A stretch of DNA of 64,000 nucleotides from positions 1,612,001 through 1,676,000 of the forward strand of contig NZ_CP031946.1 in NCBI RefSeq assembly GCF_003443535.1, given 5' to 3'. The notes beneath the pieces are model-generated. The model saw only the letters and a program-made list of their open reading frames with translations. It had not been told where the DNA came from and searched no databases. The DNA is from Ruegeria sp. AD91A (GTDB taxonomy: Bacteria > Pseudomonadota > Alphaproteobacteria > Rhodobacterales > Rhodobacteraceae). Each line of letters starts with the position of its first letter. Within the stretch, counting starts at the first letter, position 1. Both the position numbers and the translations under genes were made by a program. Shown piece by piece: positions 46,894 to 55,906 of this stretch.

Positions 46894-47565
46894 GTGGCTC
46901 TGAAACAGATAAAGACACAGCGCAGACGGCTGGCGGACGAGGTTTATGATCAACTGGTCGAAGCCATAATGAGCCGCGAAATATCTACAGAAGATCGATT
47001 GGTTCAGGAGAAACTGGCAGCAGAGCTGAATATCAGCCGCACCCCGGTTCGCGAGGCTCTGATGCGGCTGGAAACCGAAGGGGTTCTGGAAGTCGCCGCA
47101 AGCGGTGGATTCCGGCTCGCACGCATGGATCAAACCGAAGTCCGGCAACTGTATCAGGCCCGCGCTGCAATCGAAGGTCAGGCTGCGCGGATTCTCGCGG
47201 CCCATGCGGAACCCACGGTTCTGGACGGTCTGCGCGAATTGATTCGGCGCGAAGAAAACCTGACCAACCCTACGACACGCGACTATTTCATTGCCAACCG
47301 ACGCATTCACCGCGCCTTTATGGTCGAAGCGGGAAACAAGTTCCTGCTGGACATGTTTGACATGATCTGGGGCAAGGCCATGGCCTTTCACCTGTTTTCC
47401 GCAATTGAAAATGTCGACATCTCAAAATCCCTCGGTGATCATCAGGCGCTTGTCGACGCGATTGAAACCGGAGACGTGACAGAAGCATTGGAAACCTTCA
47501 CTGCCCATATTCAGGCCGGGTTCGATTTGCAGATCGAGGGGCTGAAAGAAGCGGACAACGGGTGA
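46894..47565 (+). CDS. GntR-family (FadR/FCD) regulator of the microcompartment locus
   Basis: 223 residues from a GTG at 46894 with GAGAGG upstream. The N-terminal winged helix is LADEVYDQLVEAIMSREIS, then LAAELNISRTPVREALMRLETEGVL. The C-terminal FCD helical domain, with metal/ligand-site residues spread over about 80-210, binds small organic acids in known members. It is divergent from glxB. Since CTGTATACAG-type palindromes fit GntR dimers and recur only at promoters of this locus, it is the likely local regulator. Whether it represses or activates cannot be read. Confidence 0.88.
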   Translation: MALKQIKTQRRRLADEVYDQLVEAIMSREISTEDRLVQEKLAAELNISRTPVREALMRLETEGVLEVAASGGFRLARMDQTEVRQLYQARAAIEGQAARILAAHAEPTVLDGLRELIRREENLTNPTTRDYFIANRRIHRAFMVEAGNKFLLDMFDMIWGKAMAFHLFSAIENVDISKSLGDHQALVDAIETGDVTEALETFTAHIQAGFDLQIEGLKEADNG

Positions 47566-47724
47566 TGCACAAAACCGTTGGCAAGATTGACCGTGCCGGT
47601 TCGCCTGCCTGACACCAGCTCATGGTCGCTGAAAGTACCATTGGGACAACTGTGCGTTGCTCTGCCTGCTCCATGACAAAATGCTCGTTTTCGTATATTA
47701 TTGAAATCTCTCATCACAAAGACT

Positions 47725-47741
47725 CTCCGATTCCATCGGAG
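47725..47741. repeat. Short inverted repeat upstream of the lanthipeptide precursor gene
   Basis: CTCCGAT-TCC-ATCGGAG: a perfect 7-bp stem with a 3-base loop, 160 bases after gntR and 78 bases before the precursor start. It has no T-run. It could be a weak gntR terminator or a regulatory site for the lanthipeptide genes. Confidence 0.4.
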
Positions 47742-47818
47742 TTGATATTTGAACGACACGTTTTTCCACAGGCGGTCCCAAGTCGACTATTCGACCACCT
47801 CAGATTCTGGAGAGAGAA

Positions 47819-48211
47819 ATGAGTGCTGACGAAAACGACAATCGCAAAGAACCCGATTACACCGAAAGCGAAAAGACAGATCCGGAATGCCGGTCTGTCG
47901 ATGACAGGCTGACCGCGATCGAGCAACGTCTCGACCAGTTGATGCGCGTCATGGAACCCGGCCCGGAAGACAGGCTGGAAACCGTCGAACACCGCGTAGA
48001 CGCGCTTTTGACATCCATCGAATCCTTGGGCGAACTGGGGGATCATTATTCTGGCTTCAATCCTACCTCCACCGGTCCTGCCTTCGGCTTCGTCGACGCC
48101 GGCAGCGTTGGCGGTCCGACGCGCCGAACGTTCAGTTGGGCGAAGAATTGTTGCGCAAATTGGTGCAGTATCCGTGCAAGCAGCAAAGGATGCCATCCGA
48201 ACGCCTGCTGA
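47819..48211 (+). CDS. Candidate lanthipeptide precursor (LanA)
   Basis: 130 residues with a GGAGAGAG site upstream. It has two parts. Residues 1-75 are very acidic and heptad-like (DDRLTAIEQRLDQLM, EDRLETVEHRVDALL), consistent with a helical leader. After FGFVDAGSVGG the last 31 residues are short on acids and rich in Cys, Ser and Thr: five cysteines (CC, WCS, GC and a C-terminal C) and six Ser/Thr. This is a plausible core for dehydration and ring closure, with VGG a possible cleavage site. It lies 38 bases before the LanC-LanB gene on the same strand. A long leader and no classic FNLD box are unusual. Role inferred from composition and position. Confidence 0.62.
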   Translation: MSADENDNRKEPDYTESEKTDPECRSVDDRLTAIEQRLDQLMRVMEPGPEDRLETVEHRVDALLTSIESLGELGDHYSGFNPTSTGPAFGFVDAGSVGGPTRRTFSWAKNCCANWCSIRASSKGCHPNAC

Positions 48212-48249
48212 ATGATGAATCCCGTTTGGCGGGGAAACTGTCATAGTCA

Positions 48250-51200
48250 ATGTCTATTTCATCAACGAGGATTGATGCGGCCATACGGTCTATTGCAGGG
48301 TCGCTCGTTGTGGCTCCGATCAGAACTGATGCAATCGGGCTGGGAAGCGCTGTCGCCGGAGAGGCGCTGGCATTGCTGGCGGCAGACAGGTTTCTGGATG
48401 ACGATCGGGTGCGATACGCTGCGTCACGTCGCCTTTCTACCATCTGGGTTCGCGACCGAGAACTGCGCGGAGCCCCTGTTTCACTGTTCGATGGCCGAGC
48501 CGGTCTTGGGTTGCTCGCCTGTCATACCTTGGACGCCAATCCGAACGATCCTGAAGCGCAACTGGCGCTCGACCGTGCCCTGCGTTCGGTTGCGCAACGC
48601 CTTCTCGAAGCTCCGTGGATGGGACATTTCGATCACGTTTCGGGGCTTGCAGGCATATCCGTATTTCTTTGCGAACCGAAATCCCAAACGGCCCGTCTTG
48701 GGGGGAAGACGCTGTGTTTGCGTTTGGCAGAGGAGCTTTGGAGGCACTCGGCCCGAACAGAGCGGGGATTGGCGTGGACAGAACCCTTTTCCTCTCCGGA
48801 AGACGAGGCTGGTTCCCAGAAGACAACGCGTTACCTCGTCAATATGGGATTGGCCCACGGTTCACCCGGTGCCGTTCTGGCTCTGGCCCGTTTGGGTCGG
48901 CGGCACGCGTTCACGCCACGACACATCGAAGACCTCAAAGACGCGGTCCTGTTCCTTCTTTCGCATCGGGGCGCGTTTTCGGACAGCGGTCTGTCATCCT
49001 GCTTCCCCTGCATGTCAGCGCTCAGCCACGCGTGGGAAGTACCGTCACGTTTTGCGTGGTGTTACGGCGATCTTGGGATCATCTATACCGCACTCGCGGC
49101 GGCCGCGCTGATTGGGATGGAAGACGAAATACACGACATCACATCACGGGTTCTGACATCTTGCGTTGCCAGACCTCTCAGCGAGACGGGCATCAATGAC
49201 GGAGGGCTATGTCATGGCGATGCCGGAATTGTGGTGATGGCCCTCGCTATTCGGTCTCTCAATCCCGAAGCAGACGTCGATTCCCTGATCGAAAAGCACG
49301 CCGAACGGCTTCTGAGCCTCGTGGAACGCGAATTGAGCCCGGACGGGCTTCCCGCGATCGGCGCAGGCTGGAAAACGTTTCAATCGACGGACCTTCTGAC
49401 CGGTTCGAGTGGCGTTTTGCTAGCATTGCTTGCCTTAAGCGACGCAGATTATCTCAGCTACCTGAAGTTCATGGGGCTGGATGTCGAGGAGCCTAATCAT
49501 TGTCATTCTCAACCGAAACTGCCCAGCTCTCGTCCCTTTCTCGGAATTCGTGTTTGTTTGCGTTCGCCGCAGCATGATCTTAGCGGAGTAACTAAAAGCA
49601 CCGGAAAAAAGGATCTGGAAAAGCGTGCTTCAGAGTTACTTCACGATCAGGCCTTTGCCTTGTCGTTATTCATTGCGCGACCCGGTTTCTTCTCGATGGT
49701 CATGCGCGAATTCGAAAAAGACGAACGCCTCTCACCTGCAGTTCTCGGCACCTTGTTTCGGTTTATTTACAGAATGTGTTTTCGCCCAACGCCGTTCGGT
49801 GCATTCGCAGCAGTGGGCGCGGCAATACCTGTTGCAGGCAAGGACATCGTTACCGTGTCAGACCACCATCTGGACATAGATCTGGACTGTGGATTTTTGG
49901 CACATATTGCCGCCGGAACCGCCGAGACGCAAAGCACGAGGGTGCGATGCAATCCATCGGCCTGGTGGGAACAGGACGTTCTGCACTGGATAACCAACGG
50001 TGATCTCGACGGGCCCTGGAACCACGAACAGATCATTGCAGCGGCGGATTCCAATCTGGCAGAGTTCATCTTTGACGTCGATTCTGTCACGGTTTCCGAT
50101 CTGGAAACGGCCCTCAAGGATCGCGCTTTCAAATCTGCTGTGACGATCTCGGATCTCTGTCGGTCCGAGGCTCTGATACCACAGAGAGATCCAATACTTC
50201 TGGGACATGACGCAACCGCCAGAACGCTGAAGCGGCTGGAAAGAGATATGACCGCCCCTCAAAAGAGAGGCTTGACGGAGATCGGGACTGCTCTTGATGC
50301 CGCACGTGAAAACACTTCAATGATCGCGTTAAAGCAACTGGGGCGAACAGCGGGCTCTCTTGCGCCGGGTTGGACGGGTGATTTTCTTCATGTCGATGCG
50401 CATTGCGTCGACACGTTGGAAACACCACTGCGCGCGGAGCAAGCGCTGGCCAGCGCATGGAACATATTGGAAAATATTGGCTTTCGCGTGCCGAAGCCGA
50501 ACCGTTTTCTGGAATTTGAACGGCGGTTCCTCGACCGGTACAGCGACCGCGCCGTATTGCTCGGCCAGGCCGTGGACGCCGAAAGCGGGCTTGCATATCT
50601 CGGCATGCCGCTGCGAATGGATTTCGTTACAGGTACGGGATCGTCAAGTGATGCCCCCAGGCACAACCATCAGGAATTTCCGCTGGAAACCGATTGGGAG
50701 GCGCGCGAATGGGGGCTTTCCGCGCAGGATATCGAGATCCTGCATGCCCACAACACAGGTCAGGCCCCTCTCGCCATCCAGGATGGCGTTCTCTTGGGCA
50801 AGGTAGGGCGCAGTTCCGGGCACAAGCCAGTCTGGACAGCCTATCCCGAGGGAATTTTTCCGGGCGGGCCAAAGGCGATTTTCGGTCGTTTCTCAAGACG
50901 AAATCAGTTGATCGCAGACGCGTTGATGCAACACAGCCCCACGCGTGAAAAGGATTCGACAATTGTCGAAGCAGACATCCTGTGTGCCACCGACCCCCGG
51001 TCATCCAACATCCTGCGACGCGCCAGCCTTTCCCGGTATGTAATCGAAATTCTCGGCGACAGCGGTTTGCCGCCGGAAAGGAAGATACCGCTTCACGATC
51101 TGTGGATCCGTCACGATGGCAGTCGGTTCCGACTTTTCTGGGGCCGCCAAAGCGTCGAGGTCAGTCCACAGCTGCATGCTGCCCACCAAAGCCCTCCCGG

Positions 51201-52539
51201 GGCTCCGGCGGTCTATCTTCTGCTCATCGACATCGCGATGCACATGAGGCAACCGACGGTGATCTGGTCATGGCAATCGCAAAGCAATCGAAACCGTTTG
51301 CCCAGGGTCTCAGCTGGAAATGTGATCCTTGCTCCGGAGCGGTGGCGGCTTTGTGTTCCGACAGAGGTGATCAGATCGGGCAAAGAGGAAAGCTGGCTGG
51401 AAACAACGCGGCAAAAACTGGAGCTGCCGCGATACATAGTCCCCACAGATGAGGCCAGTGACATGGCCACGCCATGGGATCTGGACAACCCCTTTTCCAC
51501 TGCGAACCTGATCAAGACGTTGAAAAAAGGGCCGCTTTCGATCTGCGAGTACCTTCCAACGCCAGAGGATTGGTGGATCGACTCACCGCATGGTCGATTG
51601 GCCTCTGAACTGGTTTTTGCCCCTGCAAAGCCAGTTGATACACCTTATGTCGAATACGATGCCAACCCGGCCGCATGGCAACCGCGGGGATACGGCGCTG
51701 ACGAGGCCGGAACATGGTTGTATCTGCGGCTATTCGGGGATGCCATGAAGCTGGAACAGTTCCTGAAACTGCAATCTAACAGGTTGGCGCTGTGGCAGAA
51801 ACGCAACCTTATCGAGAATTGGTTCTTCGTTAGATACGCAGACCCAGAGCTTGAACTGCGCCTCCGCCTCAAGTTCCCAAGCGACCATGACAGAGTTCTG
51901 AGGAACCGGGTGCTTGTTCACTTGCAGAAAACAGCCGGAGGATTGGTAGACAGGTTTCTTGTTGATGAGTACCTGCCTGAAACGGCGCGATACGGCGGAG
52001 AACTGGGGCTCGGCGCCTGCGAGAGAATATTCGGCGCCGACTCGATCGCTGCGCTTCACGTGCTCAACGATCCAGAGATCAGTCGATCCCGGCGATGGAT
52101 GGCGTCAGTCGCTAGTATTGATGCCCTGTTTGAAGATCTCGAACTCCCAACAGGGGTTCGGCTGGCGATCTCCGAGCGGTGCTCGGAAAACTACGGCGGC
52201 GGCCCGGCGTCGTGCCGAAAGGCACGTCGGGCCACGGGTAAGGAATGGAAGAGTGCCTGCGTTGTGCTGAATGAACTAGGTGTGGGAAAGGGCATTCATT
52301 CGCGACCATCTCGCTGGAATGCACGTGCCGCCAGGCTTCATCCGGATCTCAGATGCCTCCAACGAGAAGAACAGGATGGCCGGCTGGGAAGCAGTTTGGC
52401 CGACATTCTGGGAAGCCTCGCTCATATGTCCGTCAACCGGATCCTCCACTGGGGAACTGCCGCAGAAGAGGCGGTTATCCACGAAGCGCTTTGTCGACAT
52501 TATCGAACCAAATTGAACCACGGCTGGATATCGTCCTAG
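48250..52539 (+). CDS. LanC-LanB fusion: lanthipeptide cyclase plus dehydratase
   Basis: 1,429 residues in one frame. Residues 1 to ~407 are LanC-like: a repeated alpha-toroid with the three zinc ligands in WCYGDLG (Cys271) and LCHGDAG (Cys321-His322). A linker follows around Met408. From ~425 a complete class I LanB begins: SSRPFLGIRV, the RPTPFGAF signature (512-519), a long tRNA-Glu-dependent glutamylation region, and an elimination domain from about 1155 (TWLYLRLFGD, WFFVRYADPELELRLRL), ending normally (LAHMSVNRILH). It would dehydrate Ser/Thr and form thioether rings on the upstream precursor. LanB and LanC are normally separate, with LanB first. No transporter or immunity gene is seen. 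Confidence 0.87.
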   Translation: MSISSTRIDAAIRSIAGSLVVAPIRTDAIGLGSAVAGEALALLAADRFLDDDRVRYAASRRLSTIWVRDRELRGAPVSLFDGRAGLGLLACHTLDANPNDPEAQLALDRALRSVAQRLLEAPWMGHFDHVSGLAGISVFLCEPKSQTARLGGKTLCLRLAEELWRHSARTERGLAWTEPFSSPEDEAGSQKTTRYLVNMGLAHGSPGAVLALARLGRRHAFTPRHIEDLKDAVLFLLSHRGAFSDSGLSSCFPCMSALSHAWEVPSRFAWCYGDLGIIYTALAAAALIGMEDEIHDITSRVLTSCVARPLSETGINDGGLCHGDAGIVVMALAIRSLNPEADVDSLIEKHAERLLSLVERELSPDGLPAIGAGWKTFQSTDLLTGSSGVLLALLALSDADYLSYLKFMGLDVEEPNHCHSQPKLPSSRPFLGIRVCLRSPQHDLSGVTKSTGKKDLEKRASELLHDQAFALSLFIARPGFFSMVMREFEKDERLSPAVLGTLFRFIYRMCFRPTPFGAFAAVGAAIPVAGKDIVTVSDHHLDIDLDCGFLAHIAAGTAETQSTRVRCNPSAWWEQDVLHWITNGDLDGPWNHEQIIAAADSNLAEFIFDVDSVTVSDLETALKDRAFKSAVTISDLCRSEALIPQRDPILLGHDATARTLKRLERDMTAPQKRGLTEIGTALDAARENTSMIALKQLGRTAGSLAPGWTGDFLHVDAHCVDTLETPLRAEQALASAWNILENIGFRVPKPNRFLEFERRFLDRYSDRAVLLGQAVDAESGLAYLGMPLRMDFVTGTGSSSDAPRHNHQEFPLETDWEAREWGLSAQDIEILHAHNTGQAPLAIQDGVLLGKVGRSSGHKPVWTAYPEGIFPGGPKAIFGRFSRRNQLIADALMQHSPTREKDSTIVEADILCATDPRSSNILRRASLSRYVIEILGDSGLPPERKIPLHDLWIRHDGSRFRLFWGRQSVEVSPQLHAAHQSPPGAPAVYLLLIDIAMHMRQPTVIWSWQSQSNRNRLPRVSAGNVILAPERWRLCVPTEVIRSGKEESWLETTRQKLELPRYIVPTDEASDMATPWDLDNPFSTANLIKTLKKGPLSICEYLPTPEDWWIDSPHGRLASELVFAPAKPVDTPYVEYDANPAAWQPRGYGADEAGTWLYLRLFGDAMKLEQFLKLQSNRLALWQKRNLIENWFFVRYADPELELRLRLKFPSDHDRVLRNRVLVHLQKTAGGLVDRFLVDEYLPETARYGGELGLGACERIFGADSIAALHVLNDPEISRSRRWMASVASIDALFEDLELPTGVRLAISERCSENYGGGPASCRKARRATGKEWKSACVVLNELGVGKGIHSRPSRWNARAARLHPDLRCLQREEQDGRLGSSLADILGSLAHMSVNRILHWGTAAEEAVIHEALCRHYRTKLNHGWISS

Positions 52540-52707
52540 GCGGCATGCTCATGGCAGCAGAATGGAACCTGAACCGTCCTTCCGAAGCATGGGCTGTCTA
52601 CAAATACCACCTGCCCCCGAATGAAGCACCCGGCGCACGGGTCAAGGAAACGTGGATCACTGCGCTTTTGACTGGCAGCGGGACACCTCGGAACCTGGAT
52701 CACACCT

Positions 52708-54930
52708 TCACAGCACGCGGCGTTTTGGGACCTGTCGGCTTACCGCATAACCTGCGAGGGCCGAAAGCGATTTTGCCACGCCGCCCTGTGGCAAGAAGCT
52801 TAGTGCCTCTATTGCCTGATCGCGGTATTTTTCAGGTAATTGCTGCCTCTTGATATGGCGCGTGGTCTGGGAAATCTCTGCCAAAAACCGCGCGGGGTCG
52901 CGGTGACTGATGAAAGCACGGGCTGCCGCGCCCCCTTTTTGCCCCTGGGCCGCCTTGAGAAAGGGCACGCTGAATAGGCCGCTGGAAAGGTCTGACGCAA
53001 ATGGTGTGCTGCCCGAAGGGCGGTCCAGGGCAAGTTCATCCTCGGTCAACAGGTAAGCCAGACCAAGGTTCTCGCCATAGTCGCAGAGGGCGTTCAAAAG
53101 ATCGTTTTTTTCTGCAAGCATCGCGCCGAGTTCGCAGGGCAGTCTGAAGAATGCAGCCATACATTGCCGCATTTGCGCGATGCGCATTTCGACCGTCAGA
53201 TCCGGTTGCCATGCGGTCCGAAGCTCGGACACTCGGCCTTCACACGCCGAGGCCATGGCACTCAGAATTTCTGGAACCAGATCCGGGCAGTCCCGTGCGC
53301 CGACTTCGTGTGCTTTCGCCAACAAGTAGTCGCCTGTGAGTATCCCAAGCTTGTCGCCCCAGTTGGCTGTGGCGTCGGCTGTTACAGCGGCAACCTCGAT
53401 TCCTCGTATGCCGCTTTGGGCAAGAAATCCAAGATACGCAAGCTCCAGTGCCGTGGCCGCGGCCCGACGTCTTTTTGCCTCAACATCACCAAGATAGGAC
53501 GTCAGCAAAAGCAACAGCGAAGGTCGGAACGCAACCATGTCAGCCCGCTTGCCCGCGAAGGACATGCGCGTCAGAAACGGCCAATCGGTGCGCACGATGC
53601 GATTGAGGCGCGCACCGACATCACGCAGGTCGTCACCCAGCGGCATCTCAGGCACACGCACAAGTGGCGATACGTCGTCCAACATGGCGCTTTCCACATC
53701 ATTGCCTGTGCCTTCAGGTACCAAAACGGCACGGCGCAGCATGTTGTGGACCGGCTTTTCGCTTTCGAACGTATCGTCCAGCACGCGCCAAATGAATTCG
53801 TATCGGCGGCTTGCGCGGTTCCCGAGCGTGAAGTACCCGGCAAAGCGATCACCCAGCAGAAGCGCATAATCATCCGCCGCCACCCAGGGGCCTGCCCCTG
53901 TGCGGAGGCACCGATCAGTAGTTTGAGCCGCAAGCGCACCGGATTCCAGTGCAAAGCTGATTCCTTCGCCTGTAAACGGGCTGATAAGACCTGCGGCGTC
54001 ACCAACCAGCAACAGACCCGAATTGGCGGCACGTTCTGGTGCGAAATCGAACCTCAGCGGTGCCCCCAAGGTCGTGCCGGACAACTGAATGCCCGAGTAC
54101 TCTGGATAATCCTTTCGAAGCACGTCCAGAAATTGATCGAAAAGTGTCCTGACATTGGTGTCAAACGCCCGACAGAACAGTCCGACACCGACATTTGCAG
54201 TTCCCTTCCCTGTTGGGAACGCCCAGCCATAGGACGGCAACAGGTACCGGTCCGTAACATCAGTCAACGGCAGCATTATTTCGAGCAGTGGCGGAGTGTC
54301 ACCGCAGCCGTCGACATAGCCGCGAAGTGCCGTGCCATAGCCCTGTTCGGGTGTTTCCCGCAATCCCGCAGCTTTCGCCAATCGAGACGCGGCCCCGTCT
54401 GCGGCGATGACCATGTACCCGGTCAGAACCACTGTCGTGCCATCCTGCATGCGCGCGCTGACGCCTGTGACAGTCCCGCTTTCATCCGTTACCAGATCGT
54501 CGGCGCGGCATTTCGGCATGAAAGCCGCACCTTCCGCCCGGGCCTGACGCAAAAGACAGTCATCCAGTATCAAACGAGGCACAACCAACCCGTAGTCGTT
54601 TTCGCCTTCGTATCGAAAGTCCCTGTGGCCCCTGTTGCGCATATGGACGCGCACACCTTCGACCTCCTGTTGATCGGTAAGCGCGGACAGAATGCCGAGG
54701 CGTTTCAACTGAGAGATGCCGGACCGGGTGATGCCGTCTCCACAGCTTTTGTCCCGAGGGAAATCCTCACGGTCGATCAGAATGACCTTTCGACCTCTTC
54801 GCGCCAGTTCGATGGCGGCGGCGCTGCCGCCGGGCCCCGCACCGACAATGATGGCGTCCCATGTCTCGGCCGCGGCCTCCGAAGGTGTCGCAAGCGGCAG
54901 ATCGTCCGCAAGAGGACCGTGACCGTCCAT
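52708..54930 (-). CDS. Geranylgeranyl-reductase-like flavoprotein fused to a degenerate polyprenyl synthase domain
   Basis: 740 residues from the ATG at 54930 (MDGHGPLADDLP), two bases after the prenyl synthase stop. Residues ~25-430 are a geranylgeranyl-reductase/FixC-type FAD enzyme: VGAGPGGSAAA, DREDFPRDKSCGDG, and LLLVGDAAGLISPFTGEGI. Residues ~480-740 resemble a trans-polyprenyl synthase: RPSLLLLLTSYLG, TALELAYLGFLAQSG and ILTGDYLLAKAHE. The first aspartate-rich DDxxD motif that should follow ALEL is absent (LAQSGIRGIE), so this half is probably inactive or structural. It may be the non-catalytic partner of the synthase next door. Confidence 0.8.
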   Translation of the reverse strand: MDGHGPLADDLPLATPSEAAAETWDAIIVGAGPGGSAAAIELARRGRKVILIDREDFPRDKSCGDGITRSGISQLKRLGILSALTDQQEVEGVRVHMRNRGHRDFRYEGENDYGLVVPRLILDDCLLRQARAEGAAFMPKCRADDLVTDESGTVTGVSARMQDGTTVVLTGYMVIAADGAASRLAKAAGLRETPEQGYGTALRGYVDGCGDTPPLLEIMLPLTDVTDRYLLPSYGWAFPTGKGTANVGVGLFCRAFDTNVRTLFDQFLDVLRKDYPEYSGIQLSGTTLGAPLRFDFAPERAANSGLLLVGDAAGLISPFTGEGISFALESGALAAQTTDRCLRTGAGPWVAADDYALLLGDRFAGYFTLGNRASRRYEFIWRVLDDTFESEKPVHNMLRRAVLVPEGTGNDVESAMLDDVSPLVRVPEMPLGDDLRDVGARLNRIVRTDWPFLTRMSFAGKRADMVAFRPSLLLLLTSYLGDVEAKRRRAAATALELAYLGFLAQSGIRGIEVAAVTADATANWGDKLGILTGDYLLAKAHEVGARDCPDLVPEILSAMASACEGRVSELRTAWQPDLTVEMRIAQMRQCMAAFFRLPCELGAMLAEKNDLLNALCDYGENLGLAYLLTEDELALDRPSGSTPFASDLSSGLFSVPFLKAAQGQKGGAAARAFISHRDPARFLAEISQTTRHIKRQQLPEKYRDQAIEALSFLPQGGVAKSLSALAGYAVSRQVPKRRVL

Positions 54931-54931
54931 G

Positions 54932-55906
54932 TCAGGCCCTCCTTTCGACAGAGAGCCGGGCGAGGTTTGCCAGCGAGTCGCGCAGCACATGATCTTCAAG
55001 CCCCGAGATGACCTGTACGGCTGCCTCGGATTTGTCCCGCGCCAGCTTTTCGGTAGCTTCGACCGCGCCCGAATTGCGAATGATCTCGACAACACGCGAA
55101 ATGTCCGCATCTTGCATGTCGGCCAGCCTCAACCTGGCCCGCAATTCATCGGCGGCCTGACCGTTCTGGCCCAGGCACAGGAGCACCGGCATCGTATAGG
55201 CGCCTTCGCGCAGATCAGAGGTGGACCCTTTCCCAAGCTCCGCGCTGCTTGCAATGTAGTCCAGAACATCGTCACGAAGCTGAAACGCAAGGCCGAGGCA
55301 CTTTGAATACGTGATCAGTGAATCTCGATCCTGATCACTTACGTCAGCCAGCATCGCCCCCAGCGATGCTGCGAGGACAAACAGTTCGGCCGTCTTGCCC
55401 TCAAGCATTTCAAGATGCTCTTCAATGGTCCAATCTGCGTTGTAAGCGTTTTCTGCTTCGCGCAACTGCCCCAGACACAGCGCTGCACAGTGTTTGCCAG
55501 CCAGCTCAGAGGCCTTGGGGCTGATGGAATCCAACAGGTTTATTGCACGGGCCAGAATGAATGTTCCGGCGAAGCTGGCGATGGGCGAAGACCAGCGACG
55601 ATTCACGCTTTCCGCTCCACGCCGAAGTTCGGCCCGGTCCATGACGTCGTCATGATAGAGCGACGCCACATGGATCATTTCAACGGCCGCCGCCGCCTGA
55701 ACTGCGCGTTTGCGTCCTTCTTTGTCGGTGAGGCTTCGCGCTGTAAGCAGCAGAAGAATTGGTCGCAACCGTTTTCCACCGGCCCCGATAAGCCAGTTTG
55801 CAATCTCTTCGAACCCCGGCTGGTCCGAGGCGGCGGCATCCAACATTGATGCTTCAACTTGGGGTATCGTGGCCCGGACCTGTTCGTCTTGCAACCAGTC
55901 AGACAT
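54932..55906 (-). CDS. Polyprenyl (geranylgeranyl-type) diphosphate synthase
   Basis: 324 residues from the ATG at 55906 (MSDWLQDEQVR); the ORF opens earlier only by overlapping the preceding gene. Both aspartate-rich motifs are intact: LYHDDVMDRAELRRG (first) and FQLRDDVLDY (second), and GGKRLRPILLLL opens the catalytic core. Product chain length is set near the first motif (VASLYHDDVMD) and cannot be fixed here. It supplies an isoprenoid diphosphate, presumably for the reductase fusion that follows after one base. It overlaps the SCP2-like gene by eight bases. Confidence 0.9.
   Translation of the reverse strand: MSDWLQDEQVRATIPQVEASMLDAAASDQPGFEEIANWLIGAGGKRLRPILLLLTARSLTDKEGRKRAVQAAAAVEMIHVASLYHDDVMDRAELRRGAESVNRRWSSPIASFAGTFILARAINLLDSISPKASELAGKHCAALCLGQLREAENAYNADWTIEEHLEMLEGKTAELFVLAASLGAMLADVSDQDRDSLITYSKCLGLAFQLRDDVLDYIASSAELGKGSTSDLREGAYTMPVLLCLGQNGQAADELRARLRLADMQDADISRVVEIIRNSGAVEATEKLARDKSEAAVQVISGLEDHVLRDSLANLARLSVERRA

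Noticed and set aside
47622..47822. A 66-codon ORF before the lanthipeptide precursor with several Cys, Ser and Thr
   Set aside because: It has no ribosome-binding site, no leader-like segment, and the Cys/Ser-rich part lies near its start and not its end. The gene at 47819 fits a precursor better.
48084..48240. Alternative frame of the precursor 3' region giving a hydrophilic GEELLRKLVQ tail
   Set aside because: It has no own start or ribosome-binding site; the precursor frame has both and the Cys-rich end.
52540..52707. Open frame continuing after the LanC-LanB stop (WNLNRPSEAWAVYKYHL)
   Set aside because: It might be a remnant, but there is no clear start signal and no recognisable family; LanB already ends at its normal C-terminus.
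53164..55011. A 615-codon open frame on the plus strand
   Set aside because: It lies entirely opposite the reductase-fusion gene, whose FAD motifs are unmistakable; the plus-strand translation has no family features and is typical of GC-rich antisense shadows.
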